Assembly (NCBI GenBank): GCA_900095095.1
Contig: FMBT01000297.1
Span: 558,001-622,000, forward strand
From: Fragilariopsis cylindrus CCMP1102
Lineage: Eukaryota; Bacillariophyta; Bacillariophyceae; Bacillariales; Bacillariaceae
Length of the DNA: 64,000 bases
Direction of reading: 5' to 3'
Positions 43,143 through 53,040 of the stretch are shown here, piece by piece. Each line of letters starts with the position of its first letter. The first letter of the stretch is position 1. A model generated the notes under the pieces. That model searched no databases, was not told the DNA's origin, and saw only the letters and a list, made by a program, of their open reading frames with translations. The translations under genes and the position numbers were made by a program.

Positions 43143-44046
43143 TACTACTTCTTTCCGTAAACATACGATCGGAGCAGCCATAGTTCAACAGATTAGTCAA
43201 GAAATAAACCAACAAGAAAACAGAATCGATCCCATGCGATTCGAAGCAAACTCATTCCGAGTGACCCGTCATGAAAAGTGCAAACAAGAAAACAATGACG
43301 GTTAATCAAGAAAAACACAAGCAAGGAAAAAGTATCAGTCTCATTCCGAGTGATCCGTCATGAAAAGTACAAACAAGAAAAACAATGGCGATTTTTTAAA
43401 AGAATATGGCATCTGCAGGTTTGCAGGGCCGTGGCAATTCTAATTTTTTTAGTGGCGAGCAATAATATAATGATACTTATAATAACCAGTACAATGTGAT
43501 TAGGCATCCGCTAGCTAGACGTTTCATGTTTCTCCTACTGCGCCAGATTGTAGACGACGTAAACACGTGTAAAATGGGCGCCGAAATGTTCTTCTTTGTG
43601 ATGGCTAGCTATCGGCTAAGGTGCACAACACTACACAACATATGTAAACGCTAGCCAGTAACTTTTTACACTAGAGCATCATGGTAACCTGACTCAAGCC
43701 AGAAACAGCTAAAACAAATAATATAGTGTAGGATTGCTGTAGACTCTGGTTGGTCTAGATCGCAAATATGTTAGTACCTTCACTAGAAACAAATGGAGGT
43801 TATGGCTAGATCTGCTTTTTCAGTTTTGAAGGACAAAAAATAGTACCTTTGTTAGAAACAAAAGCTTCTTAAGACTGAGTTTTGTTTTCAGTTTTGAAGA
43901 ATCCCTTAATCAGAGTAACATACAGTGCATTTATTTTCAACACATACTAATATTTTTTTGCCTATCACACTCTAAAACTAAGCATGTCAATGCTATAATC
44001 CACTAAAGCTTGACAATCATTGTTTACAACACACAAGTCCAACCCT
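43143..44046. repeat. Intergenic region with degenerate direct repeats
   Basis: Two copies of a ~51-base unit (CTCATTCCGAGTGA..CCGTCATGAAAAG...) lie at about 43250-43302 and 43339-43390, about 90 bases apart and roughly 90% identical; the first overlaps nothing coding. Near 43772-43800 and 43843-43870 a second pair (AGTACCTT...AGAAACAAA followed by CAGTTTTGAAG) repeats with a ~70-base period. No gene seen. Confidence 0.65.
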
Positions 44047-45076
44047 CTAAAAGCACATTATCGTATATGGTAACCACCAAATCATTGCTGAGATATCATA
44101 AAAGCTGCCATTCTTCACATATTCCTTTGCTTCGCTTTTTCTCCATTTCGGGGGTTTGTCTTCAACTGCTGGTACGATCACTGCTGATGATGGCTTCGAC
44201 CTGATTTTGATAGTGAGTATACGACCAGAAAGATTTTCTGTAAAAGAAAGACCTGTATTGGTATCAATTAAATTTTTAACCAATATATCCATATTCTTGC
44301 GCCTGGTGGATCCAACCGTGGATCCAACTGTGAATCGCAAACTGTTGCCTACACTTGCATTTACGATCCAAGCATACAGCGCCTTTGCATCGTTTTTCCT
44401 AGTTCCCGATGTTGATGTCAATGTCAATGTCAATGTCGATGTCGATGTCGATGCCGATGCCGATGCCAATGCCAATGCCAATGCCGATGCTGATGCTGCA
44501 GCAGGTCCAGCAACGATAGCTTCCTATTGATTGGTAGCAGGTGTAGTAGTAGAAGAGCGCTTATTACTACGGCTATGACTAGCTGCTAATGCCTTTGCCA
44601 CCTTTGCTGCTGCTGCTGTTTCCATTGCTGCGGCAACACAAAGCTTACATATCAATTTTGCTCTATCTTCTGAATGTGAGGGAGCACAAAGTGCACTGTG
44701 CAATGGCTTCTTGCAAGCATCACATCGAAGTTTGGGATTTTCTGCATCATTTGGATCGTAACAATCTCTATTGAGAAATTCGCTTCCTCCATTTTTACTC
44801 ATATAGCAGCCATTATTTAGGTCATCGCTGAATGAAGCGCAAACTGGCCATTCACGAGGAGAACCACTTGGACCAGTATCATTCCCACCTCCTCCTTGCA
44901 TTCTCTGAATAACTTGTTGTTCTCTGTCGACTGTCGCCACGGCATTCTCTCTCTTCATTGACATGAATAAATGTCGGGAAGAAACTGACTCTTGTCTCGT
45001 TTGTGTTTGACCTCCTGTTGTAGTAGTTTGGTTCTTCCTAGATCCATCTTTAGCGGGGGAAGACATATAATCGCAT

Positions 45077-45111
<35 letters not shown>

Positions 45112-45160
45112 GGATGACGATGAGGATGACGATGAGGATGACGATGAGGATGACGATGAG

Positions 45161-45225
<65 letters not shown>

Positions 45226-45239
45226 GGATGACAATGACA

Positions 45240-45277
<38 letters not shown>

Positions 45278-45477
45278 AACGACGATGACGATGACGACGA
45301 CGACGATGATGACAATGACGACGATGAAGGTGATGAAGTTGATATCTGTAACTTAGGTGCCGCTTTGGCTTTAGCCAACTTTGCTGCATGTGGTTTGATT
45401 TGTATTTTAAGTATTCGTGCACGGGAATCACCGTATGAAGTGTGTGTTAAAAGAAGATCAGGATTTACATCTATCAA
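44047..45477 (-). CDS. Ser-rich protein with a Cys/His zinc-finger-like motif
   Basis: Unrecognised. The open frame 45477-44524 starts in ARILKIQIKPHAAKLAKAKA, runs through an ~80-residue Ser tract encoded by the GACGAT satellite, then a segment with WPVCASFSDDLNNGCYMSKN and a CxxC-type motif CDACKKPLHSALCAPSHSED followed by ICKLC, a PHD/RING-like cysteine-histidine pattern. An in-frame TAG at 44524-44526 ends it, yet the same frame continues to 44047 with (Ala-Ser)n and STSTLTLTLTSTS encoded by a GATGTC hexamer, then GLSFTENLSGRILTIKIRSK, which echoes the N-terminal ARILKIQIKP. The TAG may thus be a read-through or a mutated CAG; the two halves could also be separate. Upstream frame 46352-45519 may be the same gene. 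Confidence 0.4.
44409..44503. repeat. GATGTC/GATGCC hexamer repeat
   Basis: Sixteen or so hexamers drifting from GATGTC through AATGTC to GATGCC; on the minus strand they encode alternating Ser/Thr/Ala/Leu. Confidence 0.8.
45068..45320. repeat. GACGAT / GAGGATGACGAT satellite, ~250 bases
   Basis: Trinucleotide-phased satellite: GATGACGAC blocks, five GAGGATGACGAT dodecamers (45110-45165), then GATGACGAT and pure GATGAT runs. It has no stop codon in at least three frames: minus strand poly-Ser and His-Arg, plus strand Met-Thr. Confidence 0.9.
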
Positions 45478-45518
45478 TGTTCAGCATAACCGATGGAGAG
45501 CAAATTGTCTATCTTTTC

Positions 45519-46352
45519 CTACCTTGAAATCCTTATGGTCACCAGAGTTCGAACTTTTAATCCATTGACACAGCTCAACTTTGTCTCCTTCAATAAGTTC
45601 TTGGGTACGGCTGCCTTTGGATTTCGACGACGTTCCTCTTTTATTGTATTAATATGGGAAGGAGGATTAGCTGCTATAGAAGATCTTACTATCTTTCCTT
45701 CATTGTCTGTGGTGTTTTTATGACCATTCGCTGTGCTGGATAATTGACGTCGCTTTGCTGCAGCCGCGATCTTTGTCATCTTCGAATTTTCCCCTATATT
45801 AATATGGGAAGGAGGATTAGCTGCTACAGATTCTACGATCTTTCCTTCATCGTCCGTGGTGTTTTTATGACCATTCGCTGTGCTGAATAATTGACGTCGC
45901 TTTGCTGCAGCCGCGATCTTTGTCATCTTCGAATTTTCCCCTATATTAATATGGGAAGGAGGATTAGCTGCTACAGAAGATTCTATGATCTTTCCTTCAT
46001 CGTCCGTGGTGTTTTTATGACCATTCGCTGTGCTGAATAATTGACGTCGCTTTGCTGCAGCCGCAATCTTTGTCATCGTCGAATTTTCCCCTATTCTCTG
46101 GGTCTGGTTTTTGATCGTTTGAAACGACACGCTCTTTTTGTTATTGCCGTTAGCTGTAGCATTACGAGTAGCAGCGGCTGCGTTTCGTTGACGAGCTGCC
46201 ACAGCAGCAATCATGCTTCTCGTGTTGTTGTTGCTTTTCATTGTAGGCTTGTCAGCAGTAGAGTAGCACTTTACGACTTGTGTCCGTGTAATTTTATGCT
46301 GGTTTATTTCACCAAGATTTGTTGTTGTTCGAATACAAGTGAGAACCTGCAC
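45519..46352 (-). CDS. Protein with three 49-50-residue tandem repeats
   Basis: 277-codon open frame, family unknown. After an Ala/Asn-rich start (RSMIAAVAARQRNAAAATRN) come three nearly identical units beginning IGENSxMTKIAAAAKRRQLF and ending VAANPPSHIN. Each unit has a basic helix (KIAAAAKRRQL) and an acidic link (DDEGKI). Unit 3 differs most (DNEGKIVRSSIA). The end RTLVTIRISR runs into a stop at 45519; the next frame downstream is shifted by one, so it may continue into the Ser-rich frame at 45477. The basic repeats could bind nucleic acid or be nuclear, but that is inference. Confidence 0.45.
   Translation of the reverse strand: MQVLTCIRTTTNLGEINQHKITRTQVVKCYSTADKPTMKSNNNTRSMIAAVAARQRNAAAATRNATANGNNKKSVSFQTIKNQTQRIGENSTMTKIAAAAKRRQLFSTANGHKNTTDDEGKIIESSVAANPPSHINIGENSKMTKIAAAAKRRQLFSTANGHKNTTDDEGKIVESVAANPPSHINIGENSKMTKIAAAAKRRQLSSTANGHKNTTDNEGKIVRSSIAANPPSHINTIKEERRRNPKAAVPKNLLKETKLSCVNGLKVRTLVTIRISR
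45643..46095. repeat. Three-copy ~147-150-base coding tandem repeat
   Basis: Units begin near 45643, 45794 and 45941 (each with TATTAATATGGGAAGGAGGA). The last two copies are nearly identical; differences include a three-base indel, which keeps the frame. Confidence 0.85.
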
Positions 46353-46822
46353 TCCAGGGCCAGGCAGAAAAAAAATACTAAAAATACTAACAAGTCACTA
46401 ACAAGTCACTAACAAGTCACTAACAAGTCGCTAACAAGTCGCTAAAATCACTATGCGCGATTTGGGGTTATAGGTAAATCCAAATTTTAATCGCCAATTT
46501 TTTTTGGCGCGTGCATTTAAGAATTCGCGTGATGAAGGGGATTCGATTTTTTAAAATTTCGTACAAATTTTTATCCACGTATGAACGGAAGATGGTCCAG
46601 TAAGTTAGGTCAAAGCTTTTTTTACACAACTTTTTCAGATTTTCATTCGTGCATACTGCATTTGGAAAATAACCGTTGATTTTGTACTGTGGTGTGTGAG
46701 CACCGTTTATTCAATGTGTGCCAAACAATTATTGACAATCAAGTAACTTTGCTTTGTACCGGTAATATGCGTTTTACTCTCTATTTGAAGCGTGAAGCGG
46801 CCAAATTATCAAAAACTTTTTC
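46353..46822. repeat. Intergenic region with 11-base tandem repeat
   Basis: 46387-46444 holds about five copies of CTAACAAGTCA, the last two ending in G. The rest (46445-46822) is AT-rich with no assigned feature. Confidence 0.8.
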
Positions 46823-48399
46823 ATGTTGTATCCTCAAGCATTACTACAAGCAACAACAACTATCGCATTTTGTGCTCCACTTTTCTTTTCAAAGGGTTGT
46901 TGTAATAAAGGAAATAAACGATTATCTTATAATTCTTTCAAGAAATTAATTCAATTTCGGCAAACAACTAAGTTTAGTACAAGTAGTAGTAATAGTAACA
47001 GTAACATAATGACGGGTATCAAGTAAGTCGATCCCATCGTTTGTTCAGCGTTGTCTTCGTCGTCGGTCAGTGTCTTCAATAACTTACGTCTTCGTCTGTC
47101 GGAATAAATCGAAAAATTGCAATGAATCGAGTCGAGTCTACTAGTCTAATATATCAATCTCAAATTGAATTGAATACATACACTATCTCACACACACACA
47201 CACACACACACGCCGTTCGTTTGTCATTAAACATTAATTTCCACCACGCATCGCAAACAATCTAAATAATACTGTAAAAAACGACTACCTACTCTTATAT
47301 TGCACACCGTGCGTATGTATTTATGTATTGCCATTTCATTTATTGATAATAGTGGGAAAGATTTGATCATCGATGGTTGGTTCCATGAACGAGGAGTACT
47401 TTGGCCGGGTCAAGGTATGTTGCAACATTTCTTTTTCTTTTCCGAGATACATGATCTGCATCATATTTAAAGAAAAACCTTTATCTTCGTCTTTTTCCTC
47501 ACATACGTTGTGCTGTTTTGTCTGTTTTGTATTGTATCGTGTACGAAAAACCTTTGGAAAATTAAAAATTATCTATTCAATATATAGCTATGTCATTAAA
47601 AGTAAAGAAGGTACTGGATCATTACCGTACCGACTTTCAAGATTTATTAGTATTTGAATCTGAAAATCATGGTACGGTATTAGTATTAGATGGTGTCATT
47701 CAGGTGACGACACGTGATGAATTTTCTTATCAAGAAATGATTGCACATATACCATTATTTGCACACCCGAATCCAAAGAGGGTATTAGTGATTGGTGGTG
47801 GTGATGGTGGTGTGTTACGTGAAGTTGCTCGTCATACGGGTGTGGAAGAAATTATTGAATGTGAAATTGATGAGGGTGTAATTATTGCCTCGAAGAAATA
47901 TTTACCCTCCTTAGCCATTGGATATGACGATCCACGTGTGAGTGTTAAAATTATGGATGGTGCCAAGTATATGGAAGAAAATCAATCCTCATTTGATGTT
48001 ATTATCACCGATTCCTCCGATCCGATCGGTCCAGCATCGGTATTATTTGAAACACCATTCTATAATGCAATGTATAAAAGTTTACGTGAGGGTGGTATTG
48101 TTTGTACACAAGGTGAATGTATGTGGTTACATTTAAATCTAATCCGACCATTAATCGATTCGATTAGTCAAACATTTTCTTCGGTAGAATATGCGTACAC
48201 GACCATGCCAACCTATCCGTCTGGTCAAATTGGATTTATTATTGCTACTAAGGGAAGAAACAGTTGTAAAGTACCAGAACGTGAAATGACAGATGTGGTC
48301 CAGAAAGAATTACAATACTACACTCCTGAACTTCACAAAGCAGCATTTGTTCTGCCTGCATTTGCTCAACGTGCTATCTTTGGTGATAAGGCGAAATAA
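46823..48399 (+). CDS. SPDS: Spermidine synthase, three exons
   Basis: Transfers aminopropyl from decarboxylated SAM to putrescine. Exon 1 ends at 47022 (MTGI-AA|GTAAGT), exon 2 is 47353-47414 (GKDLIIDGWFHERGVLWPGQ), exon 3 is 47588-48399 beginning AMSLKVKKVLDHYRTDFQD; both junctions are in phase. Motifs: DGVIQVTTRDEFSYQEMIAH, VIGGGDGGVLREVARH (SAM fold), ECEIDEGVI (ribose-binding acid), VIITDSSDPIGPA with the catalytic Asp, and PTYPSGQIGF. The start is uncertain: the ATG at 47009 gives a cytosolic protein of about 295 residues, whereas an in-frame ATG at 46823 adds a hydrophobic, then basic and Ser-rich extension (IAFCAPLFFSKGC...KFSTSSS) that could be a targeting presequence. Frame intact. 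Confidence 0.93.
47189..47212. repeat. CA microsatellite in the first spermidine synthase intron
   Basis: About eleven CA dinucleotides within intron 47023-47352. Confidence 0.85.
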
Positions 48400-49179
48400 A
48401 GAAGAAGAAAAAAAAAGGAATCGAAATTGAAATACTTTATTATAATATATGTATCAGATATGGAACTTTCTATTGAAATTGAAATTGAAATTGAAATTGA
48501 AATTGAAATGATTGGCGCTAATTATGAATTACCTAGCAAATAAGACAATAACTTATGAAACAAAGCGGACGGAGAAAACAAAGATTAGATATAATAATAA
48601 TGATAATTTTGAGCATGTAAATACCTTAACAGTAGTCTTTAGCGACTTTTCTTCTTTTAAAATAGTTAGAACGAACTATACTGCTAGAAAAAATATAGAA
48701 GATATTAGATATAGTAATATGAGCGCCAAATTACGCTACTACTAACTATGAATATGTATGCACTTTTTCCCACTCGGTGGTAGTACAGTAGACTACGATA
48801 TGGTAAAATTACACATGGGTAGATCTGAATTAGTGTAATATATTTGTCTTGATGGGCGGGGGGATTCGATTTTCCAAGTACAGTATATCGTATAATTTTT
48901 ATCCACGTATGAATCTAAAGGATGAGAATGAAAAAAATTTAAATGACTAACACCATCGCAACCACAAATCTTTTCGATGATATGAAAGAAAAACGACGAC
49001 AAAGCACAAACGACAGCATAGTCGAATAGGGCAGAGTAAGCAATAGCAAGACAATAGAGCACACTAGAAGGGGAACACGACAGATACAACATCGAAATAG
49101 CAATAGCAAGACAATAGAGCACATCAGAAGGGGAACAAGACAGATACAACATCGAAATAGTGTTAAAAGTTAAGTTCGC
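48400..49179. other. Intergenic region with GAAATT repeat
   Basis: 48474-48508 has six GAAATT units. A 77-codon frame at 48512-48745 (+) lacks any motif. The end of the region is a tandem 60-base duplication described separately. Confidence 0.5.
49041..49160. repeat. Perfectly abutting 60-base tandem duplication
   Basis: Copies at 49041-49100 and 49101-49160 (starting CAATAGCAAGACAATAGAGC), three differences. It ends 20 bases before the start codon of the methyltransferase at 49180, so it probably doubles part of the promoter or leader. Confidence 0.9.
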
Positions 49180-49965
49180 ATGATGACGAATAACGTTGAT
49201 GGCAAAGCCAAAGACAGTGATGTGATGAAACGGATTAGTACTGTCAGTAGAGGAGGAGGAGGAGGAGGAGGAGGAGGAGGAGGAGGAGGAGGATTAAAAG
49301 GCGATGAAGAAGAAGTATTCAAACTTGCTCCATTTAATCCCTCAAGTGATCAAATACAACAAAAGGCATTAGAAATGTTAGATCTAAAATCGAATGATAT
49401 ACTTTTTGATATTGGGTGTGGTGATTCGCGTCTGCTTTGTTTCGCAGCAACCAATACACCAGGTTTAAGATGTGTTGGAATTGAAATCGACGAGATATTT
49501 GTTAATCGTGGGCGGGATCGAGTAAAGAGTAGCAAACTAGAATCTAGAATTGATATACGATTGGAGGATGCAACGAAAATAAGCACAATTCCAAATGACG
49601 ACGACGACGACGACGCTTCGATACCGACAACTGCAACTACAACTACAAATGTACCAACAACAAAATCGTGTGATAAGAACAGGGAAGATTATAACGATAC
49701 TAATGAGGGGAGTAAACAGAAGTCAATATCTGATTTAACGCTGTTAGATGATGCGACTGTATTATATCTATTCGTGTTGCCCAAAGGAATTGTAAAACTT
49801 ATGCCGATATTACAGTCTTTAGCGGATAAAAGAGTCCGTGATGGAAAAAGATTCAGGATGTTAACTTATATGTTCAAAATTCATGATTGGGAACCTAAAA
49901 TAGTTGATAAGACAGCTAAAGGAGGATGTCCAGTCTATTATTATGAATTTGGACCTGCTAAATAA
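49180..49965 (+). CDS. ATPSCKMT/FAM173-like lysine methyltransferase
   Basis: Seven-strand methyltransferase, 261 residues. Relatives methylate the c-subunit of mitochondrial ATP synthase or adenine nucleotide translocase lysines. After a Gly run encoded by GGA repeats (49252-49291) come LAPFNPSSDQIQQKALEMLD (the family's P-x-x-x-x-Q-I region), motif I LFDIGCGDSRLLCFAA, the acid GIEIDEIFVNRGRDR, and then ATVLYLFVLPKGIVKLMPIL, MLTYMFKIHDWEPKIVD and YYYEFGPAK at the end, as in FAM173 proteins. A 50-residue Asp/Thr/Asn insertion lies between strands 3 and 4. No membrane segment, unlike the animal proteins, so the location is open. Confidence 0.7.
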   Translation: MMTNNVDGKAKDSDVMKRISTVSRGGGGGGGGGGGGGGLKGDEEEVFKLAPFNPSSDQIQQKALEMLDLKSNDILFDIGCGDSRLLCFAATNTPGLRCVGIEIDEIFVNRGRDRVKSSKLESRIDIRLEDATKISTIPNDDDDDDASIPTTATTTTNVPTTKSCDKNREDYNDTNEGSKQKSISDLTLLDDATVLYLFVLPKGIVKLMPILQSLADKRVRDGKRFRMLTYMFKIHDWEPKIVDKTAKGGCPVYYYEFGPAK

Positions 49966-51589
49966 GAGAAGAAAATTTATGATATCGAATATTTTTTGAA
50001 TCACCTCATCTTGATGCAATAAGAAACGTAGCTAGTAATAATTTCAACGATCCAGTTTTATTTTTGGATTGAGCACTAGTTTCATTTTTGATTGATACGA
50101 TATATACTTAGTAATAGTATAGAACTTTCTATTCCTAGATTGATAGATATACATGCTATAGTAAATTGTGACATAATAATTATCATATAGAAGAGCATCC
50201 TACCTTGAGGGGGCGTAAATCAGATGGATTTTATTTCAATACAGCATAATAATAATGTAGGAGTAGACGATAGGAATAATAGTTTCCGCCCAGTTACTAC
50301 TTGAGAGAAACCTTAGCGCTGCAGGAAATGGTTAAAAGGCTTCATAGGTACCACAATTACAACTTGTGTTGTGTCCCTCCCCCCAAAAGATGTTTAGGAT
50401 TCCTGCACTGTGGAGTGCAATTGCCATCAGTGGAGAGCTGGAATGTACGACAGTTTGCTTGGGCACAAGAAAGTTGTCCACCACTACAATGTTTGCTGCT
50501 CCTCCTTTCATAATTAAATTCTCTTCATCAAAGCATCTACCAATCTTGCAGGTGCCACCTGGACGATTCATGGCATCTTGTGATTAAGATCACCTGTTCG
50601 TTTAAGCTGTCCCCTTCAACTTCATTGATTCATGTTTCTTCCCAGGTATAATCACAGTCTGCATCCCAGCAGTTGAGGGTTCCGTCAACCATTTCCCAAC
50701 CTTCTTCAAAGAATCCATTTTGTTTCTGTTTAAGATTATCATTATTATTCATTTATTGAAAACGTATGGAGCTCTTATCTTGCTATACTTCCATACAGTT
50801 AATAAGATAACTAGCTACTTCAATACTACTTGACTTGTGTAGTATGTTGGAATTAGGTTGGAGGAGGCATCAGCACATAAAGGCAACATACTGCTACTGA
50901 CTTCAGATTTTTTAACATTGGATATAGCAAACGATATCAGAATCATGCATGGGGATCTCTTTTTTAGATTTTTGGAGGAGGACATTGTGCCACAATTCAT
51001 CCAGATGACAACATACCATTCATGTTTTTTGTCAACTTTTCCATGAGATAGCAAAAAAGACATCCATAATTCACAAAATGAATACAATATTAGAGGAAAG
51101 GATTCTTCTAGAAACTATCAAAAGTATGCACTGTCATTTTTGGGGGATGAAGACTAGACTGCTATAACCGGTGAATCAAATCATTCAGAGCTTTGATCTA
51201 CTTCAAAGAATTGACGAATCTTGCATATTCAATCTTCTTCCCTAATTCTTCCCTAATGGCATAGTAGTTTTTCTAAAGAAAGAGTGGGAGAAATCACTTT
51301 CTTAATAAGTCTGTGCTCTGTACGTAGGCGGAGCATTGAAGATTGCGCGAGCTGATGTAGTCTTGCGGAAGAAGAAGAAGATCTGAAACATCAATTAAAA
51401 GGCAAAAAAAGAATGCATGAATCAGTTTTAAAGTTCTAAGTTTTTTCGAAGTTCCAACAACATCATCATCTATCTTCCCCGAATTTCAAACTGGTTGCAG
51501 GAGCACGGGAACGTTTTTTGTTTTACACCCGATCAATCAAGGCATCAACCACACATCAAGAAGGCCACAGAAAAAGTTAGACTTCCACC
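49966..51589. other. Long gene-poor region with coding-like fragments
   Basis: Minus-strand pieces at 50332-50571 (GGTCKIGRCFDEENLIMKG ... ANIVVVDNFLVPK) and about 50640-50735 (FFEEGWEMVDGTLNCWDADC then DYTWEE) look like remnants or exons of a cysteine-containing protein, but I find no start, no clean splice sites and no family. Overlapping frames at 50815-51087 (-) and 50858-51046 (+) are undecided. Nothing else up to the leader of the Tic20-like gene. Confidence 0.35.
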
Positions 51590-52281
51590 ATGAAATTGAT
51601 TGTACTAATCTTAGCTTTAGTAGCAGCATCTCTTGCCGATACATCGTCGGCATTTGTTGTGGTGCATCCAGTCGCCACTTCCGTAAAAGTGCTGTTAGTG
51701 GTCGGTCCTCACGACAACATCAGCAGCAGCAACAAAAAGGTCAATCCATCGATACGACAACAACAAAAACGACGACGGTACTATATAAAGGCATGTGGAC
51801 TGAAGATGATGAAATTCAAGGACTGGATAAATTCAAGTCATGCGTTCCTTATATATTGCCATTAATTGATGGACATCATTTTGCAAAATATATATGTTTA
51901 CGATTTCCTGTAATTGGTACAATTGATTCTTTTACAGTTGGTCCATTGGCTGATATAGCAGATTCGATACCATTCGCATCATTAATATTATTTTTAATAT
52001 TAAGTTTAGGTACAAGAAATCCAGAAATGAGTAAATCATTACGATTTAATGCTCAACAGGCTGTATTAATTGATGTATCATTAATTTTACCAGAATTAAC
52101 TGCAAGTGCATTTGGGACTATAAAAGAATTTGCACCATTCTATGAACCTATGAGTAATTTTACTACCTACTATTACTTGACATTAGTTATTTACAGTATC
52201 GCTAGTAATATTCGGGGTCAAAAACCAAACCAAATTCCATACTTAAGCAACTTTGCACAAATGGCTGTGGGTCCATTCTAG
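51590..52281 (+). CDS. Tic20-like plastid translocon protein, one frame break
   Basis: Inner-envelope protein import component. The N-terminus is a signal peptide (MKLIVLILALVAASLA) followed by DTSSA|FVVVHP, a textbook diatom plastid junction. The body reads KSCVPYILPLIDGHHFAKYI, PVIGTIDSFTVGPLADI, SIPFASLILFLILSLGTRNP and SLRFNAQQAVLIDVSLILPE, matching the four-helix Tic20/HOTDOG-less family pattern (xPFxSLxxFxxLxxxxRNxxxxxxxRFNxxQA). The presequence and body are in adjacent frames; the joint falls near 51689-51691, where AAGTGCTG would need one extra base, after which the linker reads SGRSSRQHQQQQQKGQSIDT. Complete at about 230 codons. Confidence 0.78.
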
Positions 52282-52644
52282 CTAGTTACAGTTGTAAAGA
52301 GATGGGATTGTTGCTGTCCGATGTACATTGTAAAGAGATGTAAAAGTGACTCTGCGCAACAGCAATAACAACACAAAAAAATAAGAAATTAGGAAAAAAA
52401 ATTCGGACACGATTACGTTACAATTAAATTTGTTTTAGAATAACTCTTTTGTCATCGAGCTGCGAGCCTTCCAAAAACATATGAAGTGGCAGATTCTCTT
52501 TAACAATCTAAATTACTGTAGATGAGAATGTAATGGAAAAATAAAATACGACTCTAGACGAAGTTAAATAATATACATATATAAACTTGAAGATAAAATT
52601 GTAATGATATTCTGTAATATTAATCACTGTTGCCAGTCATAAAT
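52282..52644. other. Convergent 3' region
   Basis: AT-rich tail between the Tic20-like and CS-domain stop codons; nothing seen. Confidence 0.5.
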
Positions 52645-53040
52645 TTATTTAGTAACAGATTTCCATTCAACATCTGGATTTTTCTTTTTTAATGTTATAA
52701 CAATTTCATCCTTTTTCAATTTGTATGTAGCATCGATGATTTCATTTGATAATTTACTAAATGATAAACGTACTGTTTGATTATCTGGTTCATAATTGCT
52801 TACATCCAAAGACAACGAACTTTCGTCCCAATTAAGAGATATATCTTCATCTGAACATTGTATTCCAACATCTTCCATACTAATATTGATGTTAATAGAA
52901 CTTCCTTCGTCGCAAAACGCGTAGGATGCGGACTTTTTATTATGCTGTGGTGGAGGTGGCTGCTGCTGCTTGAGCATCGCTAAAAACGCTGCTAACGACG
53001 TCGGTGCCTCTTTGTCATCTTTATCTTCTTTCTCTTTCAT
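52645..53040 (-). CDS. CS-domain (p23/HSP20-like) segment, possibly the tail of the sulfatase protein
   Basis: 131 codons. A charged start (MKEKEDKDDKEAP) and Pro/Gln linker lead into a beta-sandwich typical of CS domains: CSDEDISLNWDESSLSLDVS, QTVRLSFSKLSNEIIDATYK, KKDEIVITLKKKNPDVEWKS. CS domains serve as Hsp90 co-chaperone modules. Its ATG overlaps the sulfatase stop by four bases (ATGA), which is odd for a nuclear gene. The overlap sits in a 7-base A run on the coding strand (53040-53046); one more A would fuse the two frames into one protein reading QKSKKMKEKEDKDD. Either a separate gene with an unseen promoter, or the C-terminal domain of a sulfatase-CS fusion. Confidence 0.7.
   Translation of the reverse strand: MKEKEDKDDKEAPTSLAAFLAMLKQQQPPPPQHNKKSASYAFCDEGSSININISMEDVGIQCSDEDISLNWDESSLSLDVSNYEPDNQTVRLSFSKLSNEIIDATYKLKKDEIVITLKKKNPDVEWKSVTK

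Noticed and set aside
45075-45356. Plus-strand Met-Thr repeat frame and minus-strand His-Arg repeat frame
   Set aside because: All frames of a stop-free satellite are open; only the poly-Ser frame has non-repeat coding sequence on both sides.
46387-46444. Possible CRISPR-like array
   Set aside because: Eleven-base units directly abutting without spacers, in a nuclear genome; a simple tandem repeat.
50332-50571. Possible transposase fragment
   Set aside because: VVVDNFLVPK superficially recalls a transposase catalytic block, but no DDE spacing, terminal repeats or second motif could be found.
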